This document shows positions 45,429 to 54,388 of a DNA stretch of 64,000 nt, one piece after another. This DNA comes from Rhodocyclaceae bacterium. Its GTDB lineage: Bacteria; Pseudomonadota; Gammaproteobacteria; Burkholderiales; Rhodocyclaceae. The stretch spans positions 62,001 to 126,000 of the forward strand of contig JAEUNL010000053.1 of assembly GCA_016791115.1 (NCBI GenBank), read 5' to 3'. Under the pieces are notes generated by a model. It worked only from the letters and a program-made list of their open reading frames with translations, was not told the origin of the DNA and ran no database searches. Every line of letters begins with the position of its first letter. The stretch's first letter is position 1. A program made the translations under genes and the position numbers.

Positions 45429-46715
45429 ATGACGACCGCCGCCTCCACGCTCTCCACGCTGTTTATTGCCGCACTCGCCGCGACCACGCTGCTTCGGATT
45501 TGGCTCGGGCTTCGCCATGTCTCGCACGTGGCACGGCACCGCGCAGCAGTGCCCGACGCATTCCGGAACGCCATCGGACTCGCGGCACACCAAAAGGCGG
45601 CGGATTACACGATTGCCCGCGTCAGGCTCGGCCTGGTCGACGTTTCAACCGGCGCGCTGCTTACCGTCTGGTTCACTCTTGGCGGCGGGTTGCAGATGAT
45701 CTTCGATCTCTGCAGCGGAATGTTCGAAATCGGCGGCTACGCACACTCGATCGCCTTCATTGGTATCGTTTCCCTGGTCGGCTTCCTTGTCGGGTTGCCT
45801 TTCGTCGTGTGGCGAACCTTCGTCGTCGAAGAGCGTTTCGGCTTCAACAAGATGACCCCAGCGTTGTTCTTTGCGGATCTCGCGAAGGAAGCTCTGCTCG
45901 CCGTATGCGTAGGCGTGCCGCTGCTTGCTGCAGTGCTATGGCTGATGGAACACATGGGCAGCCTGTGGTGGCTCCACGTCTGGCTGGTCTGGCTGACCTT
46001 CAATCTCCTGGTCCTGCTGATCTACCCGACCTTCATCGCACCACTGTTCAACAAGTTCTCTCCACTTGACGATGCTTCGTTGCGGCAACGCATCGAGACA
46101 CTGCTCGCACGATGCGGCTTCCGCTCCAGCGGATTGTTCGTGATGGACGGATCGCGCCGTTCGGCCCACGGAAACGCCTACTTCACGGGATTCGGTGCTG
46201 CCAAGCGCATCGTCTTCTTCGACACGCTTCTGGCGAAGCTGACGCCACAGGAGATCGAAGCTGTCCTCGCCCATGAACTGGGACACTTCCGGCATCACCA
46301 TGTCTGGCAGCGACTCGGCGTTCTCGGACTGGCGAGCCTTGCCTTCCTCGCACTGCTCGGGTACCTGATCGCCCAGCCGTGGTTCTTCGAAGGGCTCGGC
46401 ATGTCTTCCAGGGGCACGGCTGTCGCGCTCGTCCTATTCATGCTGGTGGTGCCCGTATTCGTTTTCCCCTTGTCACCGTTGATGAGCGGCTGGTCCCGCA
46501 AGCACGAGTTCCAGGCGGACGCGTACGCCGCACGCCAGACTCGAGGCGAGGATCTGGTCAGTGCGCTGGTGAAGCTTTATCGTGACAATGCGGCAACATT
46601 GACACCGGATCCCCTGTATTCAACCTTCCACGATTCGCATCCGCCGGCGGCGGCGCGCATCGCACATCTGCAAACGGTCGCGACCGGCGGCGCCCGGCTA
46701 GCCGTGCAGCCCTGA
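45429..46715 (+). CDS. M48 family (Ste24/CAAX protease-like) membrane metallopeptidase
   Basis: A 428-residue membrane protease with about seven hydrophobic helices. The zinc motif HELGH is at 282-286 (VLAHELGHFRHH), and the third ligand lies in KHEFQADAYA. N-terminal helices and the FVVEERFGFNKM segment match the Ste24/CAAX prenyl protease 1 group. Bacterial members probably act in membrane-protein quality control rather than prenyl processing. ATG at 45429 is preferred; a TTG at 45399 precedes it in frame. The stop lies five bases before rsgA. Confidence 0.9.
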   Translation: MTTAASTLSTLFIAALAATTLLRIWLGLRHVSHVARHRAAVPDAFRNAIGLAAHQKAADYTIARVRLGLVDVSTGALLTVWFTLGGGLQMIFDLCSGMFEIGGYAHSIAFIGIVSLVGFLVGLPFVVWRTFVVEERFGFNKMTPALFFADLAKEALLAVCVGVPLLAAVLWLMEHMGSLWWLHVWLVWLTFNLLVLLIYPTFIAPLFNKFSPLDDASLRQRIETLLARCGFRSSGLFVMDGSRRSAHGNAYFTGFGAAKRIVFFDTLLAKLTPQEIEAVLAHELGHFRHHHVWQRLGVLGLASLAFLALLGYLIAQPWFFEGLGMSSRGTAVALVLFMLVVPVFVFPLSPLMSGWSRKHEFQADAYAARQTRGEDLVSALVKLYRDNAATLTPDPLYSTFHDSHPPAAARIAHLQTVATGGARLAVQP

Positions 46716-46720
46716 ATCCG

Positions 46721-47620
46721 TTGGGCGCAGACCTTAACGCTACCATCGTCGGGGCTTTCGGCCGACATTACGAGGTGGCTGTCGAGGACGGCAGTGTCGC
46801 CGCCTGTTTTCCACGCGGCAAGCGCAGTGTCTACGCGTGCGGCGATCGGGTGCGCGTTGCGCTCACCGCTCCGGATCAAGGCGTCATCGAGGAACTCGTC
46901 GAACGGCGCACACTCCTTTTCCGGCGCGACGAGTGGCGCGAAAAGCTGATCGCCGCCAACGGGACGCAAGTGCTGATCGTTGTCGCGACAGAACCGTCGT
47001 TCTCCGACGAGCTGGTTTCGCGTTGCATTGCTGCCGCAGAAAATCAGGAAATGAAGGCGGCGATCGTGCTGAACAAGGTCGATCTCGACGCGCCGCTTCC
47101 GGGTTCCCGAGCGTCACTGGAACCCTTCAGGCGCCTCGGGTATCCGGTCATCGAACTCTGCGCGCGACGTGATGCGTCAGCGCTGCGCGAAACGCTATCA
47201 GGCGAAACAACCGTATTCGTCGGCCAGAGCGGGATGGGCAAATCTACGTTGATCAATGCCCTCATCCCGGGCGCCAATGCCACAACGCGAGAGCATTCGC
47301 GGGTGCTCGACTCGGGCAAGCATACGACAACGCATACCCGCCTATATCAACTCGACTGCAACAGCGCGCTGATCGACAGCCCCGGCATGCAGGTGTTCGG
47401 GCTCACGCAACTTACCATCGGAACACTCGAACAGGCATTCATTGAACTCCGGCCGATGCTCGGCCAATGCCGGTTCCGCGACTGCCGCCATGAAACCGAA
47501 CCCGGCTGTGCAGTCATCGACGCGGTTGCACGAGGCGAAATCGACGCGCGCCGCATCGCCCACTACCACGTGCTGCAGCGCGAAATCGTCGCCGCCGGTG
47601 CCACGCGCTTCGCCATCTAG
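46721..47620 (+). CDS. rsgA: Small ribosomal subunit biogenesis GTPase RsgA
   Basis: A 299-residue circularly permuted GTPase that helps 30S subunit maturation. An OB-fold comes first. The G4 motif NKVD (118-121) precedes the P-loop GQSGMGKST (168-176), the hallmark permutation. A C-terminal zinc knuckle CRFRDCRHETEPGC follows. The start is TTG at 46721; no ATG or GTG fits. It is tightly linked to the upstream protease gene, and orn-protease-rsgA is a conserved neighbourhood. Confidence 0.95.
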   Translation: MGADLNATIVGAFGRHYEVAVEDGSVAACFPRGKRSVYACGDRVRVALTAPDQGVIEELVERRTLLFRRDEWREKLIAANGTQVLIVVATEPSFSDELVSRCIAAAENQEMKAAIVLNKVDLDAPLPGSRASLEPFRRLGYPVIELCARRDASALRETLSGETTVFVGQSGMGKSTLINALIPGANATTREHSRVLDSGKHTTTHTRLYQLDCNSALIDSPGMQVFGLTQLTIGTLEQAFIELRPMLGQCRFRDCRHETEPGCAVIDAVARGEIDARRIAHYHVLQREIVAAGATRFAI

Positions 47621-47831
47621 TCCAACACCGCTTAGACGGTGTGCCCCCTGGGTCTATGAGGGAGCATAGGTTCAATCCGGAATCGCAGCCTTCCATCCAT
47701 AAAGAGACAACGCCCATCGCTTGATGCGGGCGTTTCCCAGGGCAGGCCCCCGACCCGATAAGAAAACCGCTCGCCGCCCGTTTCCTGCTTGGAGGCCGGT
47801 TCCTGGCCTCGTCCCGACAAGGAGAATCATC
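47621..47831 (+). other. rsgA downstream region with two hairpins
   Basis: A 211-base gap. ACACCG / CGGTGT (47625-47642) forms a small hairpin directly after the rsgA stop. A stronger one, AACGCCC / GGGCGTT (47709-47734) with a bulged C and a GCTT loop, is followed by TTT and may be the rsgA terminator. An AGGAG at the end serves the heme-binding gene. No convincing ORF was found. Confidence 0.4.
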
Positions 47832-48603
47832 ATGAGCCAACGGTTTGCTTTGGAAGTAACCGGGCTGATTCTGGGGTTTTCCAGAATACAACCGCAAACG
47901 GCCGTTGCTGACGGACGCAACGCGAGCGAATGCGGCAAACTGCCGAGCCATGCGGCCCTCAAATCCGCTCTGATCGCCGCTCGAAACGAGTCCAACGGTG
48001 GATTCAACCTCGACATGCGGGCGACCATCGTCAATCGCGATGGCGTGGTCCGCGCGGTCGCATTCACCGGCGATGACCGTGGCGACCAGTGGCCTGGCAG
48101 CCGCGTGATTCCAGCGCAGAAGGCCAGCACCGCCAATGCGTTCAGCCTGCCCGGGCTCGCACTGTCGACCGCCAACGTGTTCTCCGCAGTTCAGCCCGGC
48201 GTTTCGCTCTACGGACTGCAGCACAGCAACCCGGTGGATACGGAAGTTGCATATCGCGGCTCACCGGGCAATTACGGCCAACCGAACGATCCAATGGTCT
48301 CAAGGCGAATTGGCGGCGTGAATGTGTTCGGCGGAGGCCTCGGTCTCTACAACTCAGCTCACGAGTTGATCGGTGCTGTCGGGGTGAGCGGGAATTCTTC
48401 GTGCGCAGATCATCACATTGCCTGGCGAACCAAGAACGCACTGTTCCTGGACTATGTTCCGGGCGGGGTCAGCGGCGACGCAACGCGCAGAGACAACATC
48501 GTCTATGACATTTCGAACGGTGTGAAGTGCGTCCGGCTGGGGACATCCGGCCTGCAATGGCGACGTAGCGGGGATGGCAGCGGCTCTTCCGGTCAATCGC
48601 TGA
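47832..48603 (+). pseudogene. GlcG/HbpS heme-binding family gene with a one-base frameshift
   Basis: The frame from ATG 47832 encodes a GlcG/HbpS domain: LPSHAALKSALIAARNESNGG, DQWPGSRVIPAQKASTANAF and IGGVNVFGGGLGLY. After the valine codon at 48522-48524 the frame turns to low-complexity sequence and runs on to 48938, antisense to the next gene. Skipping base A48525 restores SASGWGHPAC and the end MAAALPVNR with a stop at 48601-48603, giving about 256 residues. The N-terminus is a poor signal peptide for this usually exported family. It is either a decaying gene or a sequencing indel. Confidence 0.8.
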
Positions 48604-48669
48604 GCCGCCGATCAGACACGTTTTGCGACGCGGCACGAAGGCCTGCCGCCGTGCAGGCCTCGCCGTGTC

Positions 48670-49410
48670 TCAATTTCGCGGCAGCCAGTCCGGGTCCGGC
48701 AACTCGGCAAATGCCTCGCGCAGACTCTCGCCCCAACGCGAGCGAATCATGCGGAAATAGCCATTGTCCGCGTCGATGCTCTCGTGCGAGAGGACATGAA
48801 GATCGTCGGTGCGCACGCAAACCAGATCGAGGGGCAGGCCGACCGAGAGGTTGGATCGAATCGTCGAATCCATCGAAATCAGCGCACATTTGGCGGCTTC
48901 ATCCAGTGTGCTGTCTCGATGAACGACCCGGTCGATGATCGGCTTGCCGTACTTGGATTCACCGATTTGAAAGTAGGGCGTGTCGGGCGTGGCCTCGATG
49001 AAATTTCCCGCCGCATAGACGCTGAACAGCCTTGGCTGTTCTCCTCGGATCTGGCCGCCGAGGATGAACGATGCACTGAAGTCGATCGAGAACTCCTTGA
49101 GGGCAGACGCATCGCGCTTGTGCACCTCGCGAACTGCCTCGCCCACGCATCGGGCCGCCTCGAACATGTTCGAAACGTTGTATAGGTTGGGCTCGCCTGT
49201 TTCGCTGGAAAGGGCTTCCCTCAGGATATTCACCAGGCACTGAGTGATCGCCAGATTGCCGGCCGTCATGAGGACGATGACGCGTTCGCCCGTCTTCTCG
49301 AACACGTGCATCTTCCGGAAAGTATTGATGTGATCGACGCCGGCGTTGGTGCGCGAATCCGAAAGGCACACCAGACCAGCATCCAGCAGCATGCCGACAC
49401 AATAAGTCAT
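48670..49410 (-). CDS. Proteasome-type NTN hydrolase (COG3484-like predicted protease)
   Basis: A 246-residue NTN-fold peptidase starting MTYCVGMLLDAGLVCLSDSR. After Met removal, Thr is residue 1. Asp falls at 17 and Lys at 32 in mature numbering, matching the Thr1/Asp17/Lys33 set of proteasome beta subunits with one shift. It is a bacterial family distinct from HslV, with no known substrate. It lies 79 bases after the alpha-E gene on the same strand and is the presumed peptidase of locus B. ATG at 49410 fits the N-terminal threonine; the longer frame to 49473 would bury it. Confidence 0.88.
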   Translation of the reverse strand: MTYCVGMLLDAGLVCLSDSRTNAGVDHINTFRKMHVFEKTGERVIVLMTAGNLAITQCLVNILREALSSETGEPNLYNVSNMFEAARCVGEAVREVHKRDASALKEFSIDFSASFILGGQIRGEQPRLFSVYAAGNFIEATPDTPYFQIGESKYGKPIIDRVVHRDSTLDEAAKCALISMDSTIRSNLSVGLPLDLVCVRTDDLHVLSHESIDADNGYFRMIRSRWGESLREAFAELPDPDWLPRN

Positions 49411-49489
49411 GAAAGATCTCGTGGAATTGCGGTGGCGCGCATCATAGCCCCGGGCCTGCGCAGGAACAATCATTGCCGCCGGCTGCGAT

Positions 49490-50440
49490 TCAGTCAGCGG
49501 TGACCGGGACGAGGAAATCCTGCGCGATGCGGTTGCCGAGATCGGCGGTCTTGCCGAGAAACGCGGTCAGGTAGTCATGAAGTCCGACGTCGAAGATATC
49601 CTCGATGCGGCCGAAGCGGAGCGATGAGTGGAGTTCACCGGCGCGGCGTTCGGTTTCGCCCGAATGCCGATTCGCGACTTCGCAGAGGTTCGTATAGACC
49701 TCCTTGAGCGAGCGTGCCAGCGAACGGGGCATATCGGCACGCAGAACCAGCAGTTCCGCAACACGCCGTGGCGTGATCAGATCGCGATAGACCTTGCGAT
49801 AGGCTTCGAACCCGGACACCGAGCGCAGCAACGCGCTCCACTGGTAATACTCGGACGCGGCATCGCCCTCCTTGGCGCCCAGTTCGATTGCCTGATACTT
49901 CACGTCGAGAATACGCGCAGTGTTGTCCGCCCTTTCCAGGAATGATCCCATCCGGATGAACCGGAACGCCTCGTCCTGCAGCATCGTGCCGACGGTCACG
50001 CCACGAGACAGATGCGAACGATGCTTGACCCATTCGAAAAGCTCACCGATGTCGCTACCAATCACCTTCTCGGGGCTCAGCGCACGAAACTCGAGCCAGG
50101 TCGAGTTCTGCATCTCCCACATCTCCGACGTCACGCTCCCGCGTACTGCACGAATGTTTTCGCGCGACGCATACAGGCAGGAATGAATCGACGAGGGATT
50201 GTCGCGATCGAACACCATGAAGCGCAGCACCTTCTCCGGTGAAATCGAACCGTGGAGGTCGCGGTAGGTTTCCTGCAGACCGTTGATGCCGAGCACGGCG
50301 CCCCAACCTTGCTCGATCTGTTCGGACGTCTGCGGCAGCAACGACATGCGCGAATTCACGTCGAGCATGCGTGCGATGTTCTCGGCGCGTTCGGTATAGC
50401 GCGCCATCCAGTAAAGGTGATCGGCTGTTCGCGACAGCAT
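49490..50440 (-). CDS. Stand-alone alpha-E domain protein
   Basis: A 316-residue all-helical protein of the alpha-E family (formerly DUF403). The ER motif that names the domain is at 17-18 in RYTERAENIARML, and again in GSFLERADNTARIL. The start MLSRTADHLYWMARY follows the ATP-grasp stop by one base (TGA-A-ATG), so the two are probably coupled. It is the unfused paralogue of the C-terminal half of the protein at 36810-39296. Its biochemical role is unknown. Confidence 0.9.
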   Translation of the reverse strand: MLSRTADHLYWMARYTERAENIARMLDVNSRMSLLPQTSEQIEQGWGAVLGINGLQETYRDLHGSISPEKVLRFMVFDRDNPSSIHSCLYASRENIRAVRGSVTSEMWEMQNSTWLEFRALSPEKVIGSDIGELFEWVKHRSHLSRGVTVGTMLQDEAFRFIRMGSFLERADNTARILDVKYQAIELGAKEGDAASEYYQWSALLRSVSGFEAYRKVYRDLITPRRVAELLVLRADMPRSLARSLKEVYTNLCEVANRHSGETERRAGELHSSLRFGRIEDIFDVGLHDYLTAFLGKTADLGNRIAQDFLVPVTAD

Positions 50441-50441
50441 T

Positions 50442-51857
50442 TCAGTTCTCCAGCACCCATGTGTCCTTGGTGCCACCGCCCTGCGACGAGTTCACCACCA
50501 ATGATCCCTCGCGCAGCGCAACTCGCGTGAGGCCGCCCGGAACCATGTTGATATCCCGGCCGGACAAGACGAACGGCCGCAAGTCGATATGGCGCGGAGC
50601 GATGCCCGACTCGACGAAGGTCGGACAGGCCGACAATGCAAGCGTCGGCTGCGCAATGTAGTTGGCCGGCGCAGCCTCGATGCGCTTGCGGAACGCCTCG
50701 ATCTGTTCCCGTGTCGAAGCCGGCCCGACAAGCATGCCGTAGCCGCCGGAGCCGTGAACCTCCTTGACGACGAGATCCGGCAGATGCGCGAGCGCGTACT
50801 TGAGGTCCTCCGGTTTTCGCAACATGTAGGTCGGCACATTGTTGAGAATGGGTTCCTCGCCCAGATAGAAGCGCACCATCTCCGGGACGAACGGGTAGAC
50901 CGACTTGTCGTCTGCCACGCCAGTGCCGATGGCATTGCACAGCGTGACGCTGCCGCTGCGATACGCTGACAGCAGGCCCGGAACGCCAAGCATGGAATCC
51001 TTTCGAAAAACCAGAGGATCCAGGAAATCGTCATCGACGCGACGATAGATGACATCGACGCGGCGCGGCCCCTGGGTGGTGCGCATGAACACCATGTCGC
51101 CATTGACGAACAGATCCTGGCCCTCGACCAGTTCGATCCCCATCTGCTGCGCGAGAAATGCATGCTCGAAGTAAGCGCTGTTGTAGGCGCCGGGCGTGAG
51201 CACGACGACAGTAGGCTCGGCCACACCTTGAGGCGCCACGGCACGCAGGCTGTCTAGCAGCATGTCCGGATAGTGCTCGACCGGTGCCACCGCATGGCGC
51301 GCAAAAAGCTCGGGGAACAGGCGCATCATCATCTTGCGGTCCTCGAGCATGTAGGACACGCCGGACGGCACGCGCAGGTTGTCCTCCAGCACATAGAACT
51401 CGCCCTCGCCCGCGCGCACGATGTCCACCCCGGCAATGTGCGCATAGATGCCGCTGGGCACGTCGATGCCATGCATTTCGGGCCGGTATTGCTGGTTCTT
51501 CAGGATCAGATCGGGTGGAATCCGTTCTGCCTCGAGAATTTCCTGGTCGTGGTAGATGTCCTGGAGAAACAGGTTGAGTGCCTTGACGCGCTGGCGCAAC
51601 CCTGCGGAAAGCAACTTCCATTCGGCAGCGGGCAGGATGCGCGGCACGATGTCGAAAGGAATGAGCCGCTCCGTTCCGGCCTCTTCGCCATAGACGGCAA
51701 AGGTGATGCCGACGCGGTGGAACAGCGTATCGGCCTCAGCACGCTTCTGTGCCACCCGTTCGGCCGGCGTATGCTCCAGCCACTGACCGAACCCTCGGTA
51801 ATGCGGACGCACTTGGCCTTCCGCATCCGCCATCTCGTTGTAAGGATTCGCTCCCAT
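50442..51857 (-). CDS. Stand-alone circularly permuted ATP-grasp protein
   Basis: A 471-residue predicted ATP-dependent ligase. Family motifs include VLEDNLRVPSGVSYMLEDR, LTPGAYNSAYFEHAFLA, YRRVDDDFLDPLVFR, VKEVHGSGGYGMLVGP and the end GGGTKDTWVLEN. It is paralogous to the N-terminal half of the fusion at 36810-39296. ATG at 51857 (MGANPYNEMADAEG) follows GGGGGTGAC; a TTG at 51884 would add nine residues. It heads locus B: ATP-grasp, alpha-E, NTN hydrolase. Confidence 0.91.
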   Translation of the reverse strand: MGANPYNEMADAEGQVRPHYRGFGQWLEHTPAERVAQKRAEADTLFHRVGITFAVYGEEAGTERLIPFDIVPRILPAAEWKLLSAGLRQRVKALNLFLQDIYHDQEILEAERIPPDLILKNQQYRPEMHGIDVPSGIYAHIAGVDIVRAGEGEFYVLEDNLRVPSGVSYMLEDRKMMMRLFPELFARHAVAPVEHYPDMLLDSLRAVAPQGVAEPTVVVLTPGAYNSAYFEHAFLAQQMGIELVEGQDLFVNGDMVFMRTTQGPRRVDVIYRRVDDDFLDPLVFRKDSMLGVPGLLSAYRSGSVTLCNAIGTGVADDKSVYPFVPEMVRFYLGEEPILNNVPTYMLRKPEDLKYALAHLPDLVVKEVHGSGGYGMLVGPASTREQIEAFRKRIEAAPANYIAQPTLALSACPTFVESGIAPRHIDLRPFVLSGRDINMVPGGLTRVALREGSLVVNSSQGGGTKDTWVLEN

Positions 51858-52035
51858 GTCACCCCCGTTCCGGCGCCGATGCAAAGCAGGTAGCCGTTCG
51901 AGGTTGGATTAGCGATAAACATGCCACGCCATGCAGCGCGCAATTCCGCCGGAAAGGATGGCTATCGGCAGAAAATCAATCGGTGGCGCACCAGTTCGGT
52001 GCCGACATCCAACTCACTTGGTGCAACCGAACCGG

Positions 52036-52067
52036 AAAACAAAACGCCCCGCTCGGAGCGGGGCGTT
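52036..52067 (-). terminator. Rho-independent terminator of the thiolase gene
   Basis: A perfect stem AACGCCCCGCT / AGCGGGGCGTT (52043-52053 and 52057-52067) with a CGG loop, followed on the minus strand by TTGTTTTCC. It lies 21 bases after the thiolase stop and insulates locus B from it. Confidence 0.9.
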
Positions 52068-52087
52068 CGGTGGGTCAGCCGGGCGGA

Positions 52088-53278
52088 TCAGAGGCGCTCG
52101 ACCACGCCGGCGATACCCTGGCCACCGCCGATGCACATGGTGATCAGGCCGTACTTCTTGCCGGTGCGCTGCAGTTCATACAGGCACTTGACAGTCAGAA
52201 TCGCACCGGTCGCGCCAAGCGGATGACCCAGCGCGACTGCGCCGCCATTGGGATTGACCTTTGCCGGATCGAGATCGAGGCCCTTGGTCACGCACAGCGC
52301 CTGCGCCGCGAAGGCTTCGTTCGATTCGATGACATCGAGATCGGAAGCCTTGAGGCCGGCACGCTTTAGCGCCAGTTGGACCGCCGGAATCGGACCGGTA
52401 CCCATGATCGACGGATCGACGCCCGCGACACCGTAAGACACCAGGCGCGCCAGCGGCTTCAGGCCTGCCTTGGCAGCAGCCGAGGCTTCCATCAGCACGA
52501 CCGCAGCCGCACCGTCGTTGATGCCAGACGCGTTGCCCGCGGTCACCGACCCACCTTCCTTCTTGAAGGCGGTCTTGAGCTTCGCCATGCCTTCGACGCT
52601 CGCGTCGCCGCGGATGTGCTCGTCAGCCACGAACTGGACGGTACCCTTCTTGGAGGAGATCTCGACCGGCAGGATCTGGTCCTTGAAGTGACCGGCTTCA
52701 GTCGCTCGTGCCGCGCGCTTGTGGCTCTCGACCGCAAAGGCGTCTTGCTCGTCGCGCGAGATGCCGAACTTGGCGGCGACGTTCTCGGCTGTGATACCCA
52801 TGTGAACCGTCTCGAACGGATCGGTCAGTGCGCCGACCATCATGTCGAGGATCTTTGCATCGCCCATGCGCGCACCCCAGCGTGCCGCAGGCATCAGATA
52901 GCCGGCACGGCTCATGGATTCGACACCTCCGGCCACCGCCGCATCGGTATCGCCAAGCTGGATTGCATTGGCCGCGGTAATCACCGCCTGGAAACCGGAA
53001 CCGCACAGGCGGTTCAACGTCAGCGCGCAGGATTCCTTCGTCAGGCCCGCGTTCAGTGCCGCGACGCGGGAGACGTACATGTCACGCTGTTCTGTGTGAA
53101 TCACGTTGCCCAGAACGAGATGGCCGATCTGCGCGACATCGACCTTGCCGCGCGCGATTGCTTCCTTCACAACGCGCGTCGCGAGATCGGACGGCGAGAA
53201 ATCCTTCAACGTACCACCGTAGTCGCCAATCGCCGTGCGGACAGCGCTCACGAATACAACTTCCCTTTTTTCAGCCAT
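52088..53278 (-). CDS. Acetyl-CoA C-acyltransferase (BktB/PhaA-type thiolase)
   Basis: A 396-residue biosynthetic-type thiolase condensing acyl-CoA with acetyl-CoA. The nucleophile Cys is in LNRLCGSGFQA; the acid/base motifs are ESNEAFAAQA, GGAVALGHPLGATGA and the C-terminal cysteine in MCIGGGQG. The start MAEKREVVFVSAVRTAIGDYGG and overall sequence resemble Cupriavidus BktB more than classic PhaA. It could supply acetoacetyl-CoA or 3-ketovaleryl-CoA for the PHA synthase at 58406-60136. Confidence 0.92.
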   Translation of the reverse strand: MAEKREVVFVSAVRTAIGDYGGTLKDFSPSDLATRVVKEAIARGKVDVAQIGHLVLGNVIHTEQRDMYVSRVAALNAGLTKESCALTLNRLCGSGFQAVITAANAIQLGDTDAAVAGGVESMSRAGYLMPAARWGARMGDAKILDMMVGALTDPFETVHMGITAENVAAKFGISRDEQDAFAVESHKRAARATEAGHFKDQILPVEISSKKGTVQFVADEHIRGDASVEGMAKLKTAFKKEGGSVTAGNASGINDGAAAVVLMEASAAAKAGLKPLARLVSYGVAGVDPSIMGTGPIPAVQLALKRAGLKASDLDVIESNEAFAAQALCVTKGLDLDPAKVNPNGGAVALGHPLGATGAILTVKCLYELQRTGKKYGLITMCIGGGQGIAGVVERL

Positions 53279-53302
53279 CGTTCTTCCCTCCGGATTGACT
53301 CT

Positions 53303-54232
53303 TCAGTGCCCGACCAAGCTTGCGACCCAAAGCAGTGCCAGCAACAGCAGGAACAGTACCAAGGTTCGCCAGATCAGGCCAATCGCACTCTGCATGAAAT
53401 CGGCATCGGCTTCGTCGCCGAGCCCCATCTCGGGCCGTTCCACGACCTCTCCTGTTTCGTGGAGCGGCATCCCGAGCCGCACGCCCATTGCACCCGCCCC
53501 ACTCGAAAGAAGTATACCTGATGCCACGTCCGGCCATCGTGTGGCCTGGGTGCGCCAGCAGTAGATTGCGTCCTCGAAATCCCCCACGATCGAAAATGCA
53601 ACCGCCGTGCAGCGCGTGGGCAGCCAGTCGATCAGCGCAAATGCCTTGCGGGAAAACACGCCAAAATCGCCGAATTCCGGATCGTTGCGACCGCCCCATT
53701 CGCGCGCAAGATGTGCGGCGATCCGGTAGAGAACGGCACCGCTCGGCCCAGGGAGAAGGATGAACCAGATGATGACCGCGAACACATGGCGGTGTGACGC
53801 GACCAGCGCCTCCTCGATCGCCACTCGCGCAACCTCGGACGAGGACATGCGATCGGAAAGCCGGCCACGCCAGGAGCCAACTCGTTCGCGCGCGGTCGCA
53901 ATGTCGCCTGCACGCAGCGCGACATGGGTCTCGGTGAAGTAATGGCTGACCTGCCTGAACCCCATCGTGAGATAGAGGACGAAGATATTCCAAGCGAGCG
54001 CGAGCAAGGGCTGAACGAGGTACAGAAGAAAGAACACGAGCGCCGAGAGCAGTACCGGCGGCAGCACTGCAACCAGCCAGCCGATCAGGCCATGCGTCGC
54101 CTCCCCGGCATTGAAGCGGCGCTCGACGAAATCCGCATAGCGGGTCACCCATCCTTTGCGCCCCCACACTGTTTCGGGCAACGGACGGGCCTGCTCGATC
54201 AGCAGGGAAATGATGAGCGACAAAAGCGACAT
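53303..54232 (-). CDS. CobD/CbiB family membrane protein
   Basis: A 309-residue protein with four or so hydrophobic helices, starting MSLLSLIISLLIEQARPLPETV. It belongs to the CobD/CbiB family (cobinamide synthesis) in the broad sense, but no other cobalamin gene is near. The beta-proteobacterial group is also likened to AmpE, a signalling modulator, so the function is open. The frame continues to 54526 without homology. It lies 24 bases upstream of the thiolase gene. Confidence 0.8.
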   Translation of the reverse strand: MSLLSLIISLLIEQARPLPETVWGRKGWVTRYADFVERRFNAGEATHGLIGWLVAVLPPVLLSALVFFLLYLVQPLLALAWNIFVLYLTMGFRQVSHYFTETHVALRAGDIATARERVGSWRGRLSDRMSSSEVARVAIEEALVASHRHVFAVIIWFILLPGPSGAVLYRIAAHLAREWGGRNDPEFGDFGVFSRKAFALIDWLPTRCTAVAFSIVGDFEDAIYCWRTQATRWPDVASGILLSSGAGAMGVRLGMPLHETGEVVERPEMGLGDEADADFMQSAIGLIWRTLVLFLLLLALLWVASLVGH

Positions 54233-54388
54233 TTTGACGGGACGATAGAGGCTGCAGATCGACGGCAGGCTGGGCGGAAAGTCCGTTGCGCACGATATCA
54301 CACGGCGCCCCTGGATTGCCTTGCCGGCCAAAGCACTGACCGTGCTAGAGTTAGTCAAGTAAAATTGTATTACATCAAGGAGGCGGCA

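Noticed and set aside
47656..47724. 22-codon ORF after rsgA starting MREHRFNPESQ
   Set aside because: No ribosome site, no conserved motif, and it overlaps a hairpin that looks like the rsgA terminator.
48604..48938. C-terminal extension of the heme-binding frame
   Set aside because: It results from the one-base shift at 48525, is antisense to the NTN hydrolase, and lacks homology.
53303..54232. CobD-like gene as part of a cobalamin pathway cluster
   Set aside because: No other cobalamin gene is nearby, so family membership alone does not support that role here.
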